DNA of 47,737 nt from Brasilonema sp. CT11 (lineage in GTDB: Bacteria; Cyanobacteriota; Cyanobacteriia; Cyanobacteriales; Nostocaceae), in assembly GCF_017982655.1 (NCBI RefSeq), contig NZ_JABXYX010000057.1, positions 1-47,737 of the forward strand, given 5' to 3'. The notes under the pieces are model-generated. The model had not been told where the DNA came from. It ran no database searches and was given only the letters and a program-made list of their open reading frames with translations. A program made the translations under genes and the position numbers. This document shows, piece by piece, positions 43,628-47,737 of the stretch. Every line of letters starts with the position of its first letter. Positions within the stretch are counted from its first letter, which is position 1.

Positions 43628-45721
43628 ATGCCAAAACAAATTATCATCGCGGAACAGCATCAAATTGCTGCAGTATTTTCTGAAGACCAAATACAAGAAC
43701 TCGTAGTGGCCACAGGACATCACCAAATCGGTGATATCTACTTAGGAGTAGTGGAAAATGTACTACCTGGGATAGATGCGGCTTTTGTTAATATAGGCGA
43801 TCCAGAGCGCAATGGGTTTATTCATGTCACTGACTTAGGGCCCCTACGACTGAGACGTACAGCAGCGGCTATTACAGAATTATTAACACCGCAGCAAAAA
43901 GTATTAGTACAAGTGATGAAAGAGCCAACAGGTACTAAAGGACCAAGGCTCACCGGGAACATTACCTTGCCAGGACGCTACGTTGTACTGATGCCATACG
44001 GTCGGGGAGTCAATTTATCACGGCGAATTAGGAGTGAAAGCGAGCGTAACCGTTTGCGTGCGCTAGCAATTTTGATTAAACCAGCAGGGATGGGTTTGTT
44101 AGTTCGTACCGAAGCCGAAGGCAAACCAGAAGAAGCGATTATCGAAGATTTAGAATTGCTGCAAAAGCAATGGGAAGCAATTCAGCAAGAAGCGCAATCA
44201 ACGCGTCCGCCAGCGCTCTTAAATCGGGATGATGATTTTATCCAGCGCGTGCTAAGGGATATGTACGGCGCAGATGTAAACAGAATTGTGGTAGACTCCA
44301 GTACTGGTTTGAAGCGAGTGAAACAGTACTTGCAAAACTGGAGTGGTGGACAAACACCGCAAGGGGTGTTAATAGATCATCATCGCGATCGCGCACCCAT
44401 TTTAGAGTACTTCCGTATTAATGCTGCAATTAAAGAAGCTCTCAAACCCAGAGTAGACTTACCTTCTGGAGGCTATATCATTATCGAGCCGACAGAAGCA
44501 TTAACAGTGATAGATGTCAACTCTGGTTCATTCACGCGATCGGCAACAGCGAGAGAAACTGTTTTATGGACCAACTGCGAAGCCGCCACAGAAATTGCTC
44601 GTCAGCTGCGGTTGCGAAATGTTGCAGGAGTGATTGTCGTTGATTTTATTGATATGGAATCGCGGCGTGATCAACTGCATGTTCTTGAACACTTTAACAA
44701 AGCACTCAAAGCAGACAAAGCTCGTCCCCAAATTGCCCAACTGACTGAGTTAGGTTTAGTAGAACTCACTCGCAAACGTCAAGGTCAAAATATTTACGAA
44801 TTGTTTGGTGCAGTTTGTTCCACCTGCGGCGGTTTAGGGCACATTGTCCATTTACCAGGAGAAACTGAAAGCCGACCCCTCGCCGCACCAACAGAATTAC
44901 CAGACCGCTTTGCATCTTCCTTGCCCTATAAAGAACCACGTCTGCCAGTTACTCGACCGACTGAATCACGGGAAACCTTGGAAGGATATGGGGAACCATA
45001 CGAGAGTGACAATGATTTGGCTGCTTTGAATCTAGCCAATCATCCCAGCTACCAAGAAATGACTGATAGCAGAAAGCGTCGTACCCGGCGTAGTACGCGC
45101 ATAGAAAGGCTAAATGGGGGAAATGGCAAAGATGAACCACGGGTTGGCACTAATAACCCTCTGGCGTTTTTGAACGAGCCAGACTTGGAAATAGATGATG
45201 AGCCGGAACTTCCCACCCCATCAGAGGTCTCCTCACCCAGTATTAGCAAACCTTCTTGGGGTAGTGACAGAGTCATCGAACGTAGCCATAAAGTGGTGAC
45301 AAAGGTAGAACCAATCAAGCCAGTGGTAGAACCACCAGAGATTGTAACTGTAGAAATGTCGTCTCAGGAACAGGATGTCTACGCCCAGATGGGAGTTTCT
45401 CCGTTGGAAAAATTGAGTCGGGAGGTCAGAAATCCCAAATCTGTTATTATCAACGTCACCCTGCCTGGACACAGTCCTGCAACACCAACTGAATCAACCT
45501 CAGAATCACCTGTCTCTGCTAGAGTCACCGCTGTAGTCACACCCAGTCTACCAACCGAATCAATTCCAGAAACGACATCTGATGTCTCGGGTGATGTCTC
45601 AAGTGATGTCTCGGATCTTCCCGTAATCACAGAAGATGAAAATGAAGTAACCAGCAGCCTAAGTGATAAGCGCCGCCGTCGCCGTCGTTCTTCCTCTGTG
45701 GAGACTGATACTGAAAGCTAA
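43628..45721 (+). CDS. rne: Ribonuclease E/G (cyanobacterial type)
   Basis: A 697-residue endoribonuclease that initiates mRNA decay and processes stable RNAs. The N-terminus is the S1 domain (YLGVVENVLPGIDAAFVNIG, FIHVTDLG). Then come the RNase H-like and 5'-sensor parts (NRLRALAILIKPAGMGLLVRTEAEG). The catalytic DNase I-like part has D296 (TVIDVNSGSF) and D339 (VVDFIDM). The Zn-link is C397/C400 (CSTCGG). The C-terminal ~270 residues are disordered and end in RRRRRRSSS (from 682), which matches the PNPase-binding Arg-rich peptide reported for cyanobacterial RNase E. It is shorter than E. coli RNase E, as usual. rnhB follows by 7 bp. Confidence 0.96.
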   Translation: MPKQIIIAEQHQIAAVFSEDQIQELVVATGHHQIGDIYLGVVENVLPGIDAAFVNIGDPERNGFIHVTDLGPLRLRRTAAAITELLTPQQKVLVQVMKEPTGTKGPRLTGNITLPGRYVVLMPYGRGVNLSRRIRSESERNRLRALAILIKPAGMGLLVRTEAEGKPEEAIIEDLELLQKQWEAIQQEAQSTRPPALLNRDDDFIQRVLRDMYGADVNRIVVDSSTGLKRVKQYLQNWSGGQTPQGVLIDHHRDRAPILEYFRINAAIKEALKPRVDLPSGGYIIIEPTEALTVIDVNSGSFTRSATARETVLWTNCEAATEIARQLRLRNVAGVIVVDFIDMESRRDQLHVLEHFNKALKADKARPQIAQLTELGLVELTRKRQGQNIYELFGAVCSTCGGLGHIVHLPGETESRPLAAPTELPDRFASSLPYKEPRLPVTRPTESRETLEGYGEPYESDNDLAALNLANHPSYQEMTDSRKRRTRRSTRIERLNGGNGKDEPRVGTNNPLAFLNEPDLEIDDEPELPTPSEVSSPSISKPSWGSDRVIERSHKVVTKVEPIKPVVEPPEIVTVEMSSQEQDVYAQMGVSPLEKLSREVRNPKSVIINVTLPGHSPATPTESTSESPVSARVTAVVTPSLPTESIPETTSDVSGDVSSDVSDLPVITEDENEVTSSLSDKRRRRRRSSSVETDTES

Positions 45722-45728
45722 GAAACTT

Positions 45729-46412
45729 ATGATTAAGACGGAGCAAACTGTCACTTCTACTGAGTTGTCAGCACCCAACACACAGATGAGGTGGCTAGAT
45801 TTTTCCATGCGCTCAAGTACTCAAGGGCTGATTGCAGGTGTGGATGAAGTCGGACGAGGTGCTTTATTTGGTCCTGTGGTAGCAGCAGCAGTGATACTAC
45901 CAGATAGCGCTTTATCACAACTCACAGCAGCTGAAATTAAAGATAGTAAAAAGCTATCCAGTTCTCGAAGAGTGCGGCTAGCGCAACAAATCTGTGCGCT
46001 GGCTATAGACTGGAAAATCGGTTTTGCTTCAACAGCTGAGATTGACCAGATGAATATTCTTCAAGCAACAATGCTAGCAATGAAGCGGGCTGTTCTCAAG
46101 TTAAAGGTGCAGCCTGCTTTGTGTTTAATTGATGGCAATCAGTTAGTAAAAGACTTGCCACTGGCACAACAAACGATAGTCAAGGGAGATGAGCGCTCAA
46201 TTGCTATTGCCTCTGCTAGCATTATTGCGAAAGTTTGGCGTGATGACCTTATACTTAGCCTCGCTTCTAAGTATTCTATGTATGACTTGGAACGCAACAA
46301 GGGTTATGGAAGTCAGCGACATCTGATGGCACTGCAACAGCACGGACCTTCACCATTACATCGTAAATCGTTTCGTCCTTGTCAAATCACGGTACTTAGT
46401 TGTGCTAAATAG
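45729..46412 (+). CDS. rnhB: Ribonuclease HII
   Basis: The ATG at 45729 gives 227 residues; an upstream frame to 45663 overlaps rne and is less likely. The enzyme cleaves RNA in RNA-DNA hybrids and removes misincorporated ribonucleotides. The signature GVDEVGRGALFGPVVAA carries D39 and E40. LCLIDGNQ and KGDERSIAIASASIIAKVWRD complete the active site and the substrate-binding region. It follows rne with a 7-bp gap, the usual cyanobacterial order, implying co-transcription. The first ~30 residues are a variable extension. Confidence 0.94.
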   Translation: MIKTEQTVTSTELSAPNTQMRWLDFSMRSSTQGLIAGVDEVGRGALFGPVVAAAVILPDSALSQLTAAEIKDSKKLSSSRRVRLAQQICALAIDWKIGFASTAEIDQMNILQATMLAMKRAVLKLKVQPALCLIDGNQLVKDLPLAQQTIVKGDERSIAIASASIIAKVWRDDLILSLASKYSMYDLERNKGYGSQRHLMALQQHGPSPLHRKSFRPCQITVLSCAK

Positions 46413-46490
46413 AACTTATCCATAGTTGTTCACGACAACTACTTTATCTACTTTGGTGCTTCTATCAACACAAACACCTTTTACTTGCGA

Positions 46491-46531
46491 GGCAGTGCGT
46501 TGCGGAGGTTCCCTCCGTTGTAGCAACTGCT
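46491..46531. repeat. Palindromic repeat between rnhB and the DUF1997 gene
   Basis: GGCAGTGCGTTGC and GCAACTGCTG are imperfect inverted ends, with AGG-ttc-CCT inside. Its GGCAGTGCGTTGCGGAG text recurs at 47395 and, as reverse complement, at 4490. A short hairpin, TAGTTGT/ACAACTA (46423-46441), precedes it. No gene in this gap. Confidence 0.65.
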
Positions 46532-46672
46532 GTCCCACAAACGTATATTTGGAGCTAGCCGATCCTACGAACGTATTGAGATTTCACTCAACAACGTAAC
46601 ATCTGCATAGGTCTATGTACATCTGTAGTTCATCACAATTCTATGTTCATAAATACTAAAACTTATTCATAA

Positions 46673-47302
46673 TTACTCTGGGTTGAAGAGTGGCATACTT
46701 TTATCCTCAAGCGCTTTTTCTCGCGTTTGCAATGTTACCCAACGGCAGTAATCTCCTAAAAGTTGATGTAGTAATCTTTGCTTAATTGTCAGCAAAACAC
46801 TTTTGAGCAAACCATTGCCTGTTGCTTCTAGTATTGGTTTCGGTGTATAGGAAAATGGTGGGGGGAAATCTACCAACACTTCTAAATCTGCTCTTCCTTT
46901 GATCACGGTGCTAGTAACTTGCGGTTCTGGCAATAAATACCCTTTCAAATTCAATGTAAAGCGCTCGTTGATATACTCTACACCAAGGATTTCACAATTT
47001 AGCGATCGTAGATAAATCGTTCCATTTGATTCAGCCCAGACTCTCATGTCTACAGTTGGTTGAATACTTAGTGACATAAAGTTCAGAGGACGCATTTTCA
47101 ACCGAAATACTTCGTCTGAAAGCTGTTGGATACGGCTAGGGTCAACTAAAGCGTTAACCAAGCGTTGAGGTTGACGTAAGTAGTGCTGAATTGGAATGGG
47201 CTGTTCTGGAATAGCAATTTCGATTGATTGATAGGCAGTAAATCGAGTAGACATGAGTTTTTTAAAATATCTGTTAAATAATTGTAATATTTTCTTAAAC
47301 AT
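46673..47302 (-). CDS. DUF1997 protein
   Basis: A 209-residue protein of the cyanobacterial/plastid DUF1997 family. VPIQHYLRQPQRLVNALVDPSR-like text, RPLNFMSLSIQPTVDMRVW and LEVLVDFPPPFSYTPKPILEATGN are characteristic. It is predicted to be beta-rich and START/lipid-binding-like, but function is unknown. The ATG at 47302 is used; the ATG at 47254 (MSTRFTAYQSIE) would remove 16 basic residues and is an equally good start, with no ribosome site favouring either. It is convergent with rnhB, an arrangement I recall from Nostoc relatives. Confidence 0.82.
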   Translation of the reverse strand: MFKKILQLFNRYFKKLMSTRFTAYQSIEIAIPEQPIPIQHYLRQPQRLVNALVDPSRIQQLSDEVFRLKMRPLNFMSLSIQPTVDMRVWAESNGTIYLRSLNCEILGVEYINERFTLNLKGYLLPEPQVTSTVIKGRADLEVLVDFPPPFSYTPKPILEATGNGLLKSVLLTIKQRLLHQLLGDYCRWVTLQTREKALEDKSMPLFNPE

Positions 47303-47329
47303 TTGTGTTCGTCATAAGTCATAAGTGAG

Positions 47330-47737
47330 CCAGCGCGGACGCCATATGCCTATGGAGGGAAACCCTCCTGCAGCAGTGGCTCGTCTTGGGGAGGCAGTGC
47401 GTTGCGGAGCCAGTGCTGTTCGCGCAGCGTGGCACTTTGTGCCATAGACGGGTTTCCCGTCTATGGCATCTGGTGAGACCAGCGCTGCAGGAGGGTTTCC
47501 CTCCGTAGGCGACTGGCGAACCCGAAGGGCGTTGGGGTTCCCCCGACGGTGCGACCTGCCGTGGTTTCCTCCATGAGTGACTGGTGAGACAGCGCGCATG
47601 AGGAGGGTCTCCGCTCTCGGGCGCGACTGCGGAGCGCTCCGCGGAACCGGAGGTTCTCCCCGATAGCCCTCCGGGGAAGACCTGAGCCCTTCGGGCACGG
47701 CCCCGTGCCGAACGGTCTCGCTACGCTTTAGACCTCT
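47330..47737. repeat. Dense cluster of palindromic repeats to the window edge
   Basis: At least four palindromes stand in succession. A CTATGGAGGGAAACCCTCCTGC copy is at about 47347-47384. A perfect 12-bp hairpin, GCCATAGACGGG-ttt-CCCGTCTATGGC, is at 47441-47467. An inverted CTGCAGGAGGGTTTCCCTCC copy is near 47486. GC-rich CCCTTCGGGCACG / CCCGTGCCGAACGG blocks run at 47690-47715. The composition is much more GC-rich than the genes. No credible coding sequence. Confidence 0.8.

Noticed and set aside
47312-47698. Long open frame (128 codons) on the minus strand
   Set aside because: It runs entirely through palindromic repeat DNA and has a biased Arg/Pro/Ala composition with no recognisable domain.
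1-47737. tRNA and rRNA genes
   Set aside because: I looked for T-loop type GTTCGA-containing stretches and rRNA landmarks and saw no convincing candidate; a tRNAscan/Infernal run would settle it.

Overview
The window looks like chromosome of a filamentous, probably heterocyst-forming (Nostocales-type) cyanobacterium. The evidence is recurrent HIP1 octamers (GCGATCGC), heptameric short tandem repeats in intergenic DNA, many small palindromic repeats, and families largely confined to cyanobacteria (DUF1802, DUF1830, DUF1997, DUF4079, a BolA/Grx4 pair, a cyanobacterial RNase E with an Arg6 tail). The genus cannot be fixed from this sequence alone.

Layout. 309-4384: a tight three-gene module of a double winged-helix protein, a P-loop ATPase and a DUF1802 protein carrying a PD-(D/E)XK nuclease core. 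It is the best candidate for an undescribed, defence-like system. 4619-8927 (minus strand): a cupin protein, glucose-6-phosphate isomerase (pgi), a Uma2-family nuclease gene broken by three small repeat insertions, and an endonuclease/exonuclease/phosphatase protein. 9219-11127: permease and ATPase of a branched-chain/neutral amino acid ABC importer. 11360-17515: a two-TM coiled-coil protein, a UPF0182 membrane protein, a PEP-CTERM-type exported protein and a class C beta-lactamase-fold hydrolase. 17689-20095 (minus): glpX (Calvin-cycle FBPase/SBPase) followed by hemA (first step of tetrapyrrole synthesis). 21330-25014: grxC, tadA, a PlsC-type acyltransferase, a secreted repeat-like protein, then bolA and grxD, which fit Fe-S/redox handling. 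26054-29426: an OmpR-type response regulator, an ABC ATPase, a PH-like membrane protein, a DUF4079 protein and a DUF1830 protein. 30169-38767: a B12/radical SAM enzyme, a DUF3857-transglutaminase protein, a DICT-HD signalling protein, a pentapeptide-repeat protein with an antitoxin remnant, clpS with a CPBP protease, and small hypotheticals. 39543-47302: a STAS protein, a TIGR03960-type radical SAM fusion, rne, rnhB and a DUF1997 protein, an arrangement typical of cyanobacteria.

The intergenic DNA is dense in small mobile-looking repeats. The clearest example is the Uma2 gene: removing three repeat inserts (116 bp with a GAC duplication, 99 bp with an ACT duplication, and 51 bp in frame) restores one continuous 206-codon reading frame. 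A highly structured stretch at 39047-39212 ending in a T tract is a candidate non-coding RNA. I saw no tRNA, rRNA, CRISPR array or intact transposase gene.
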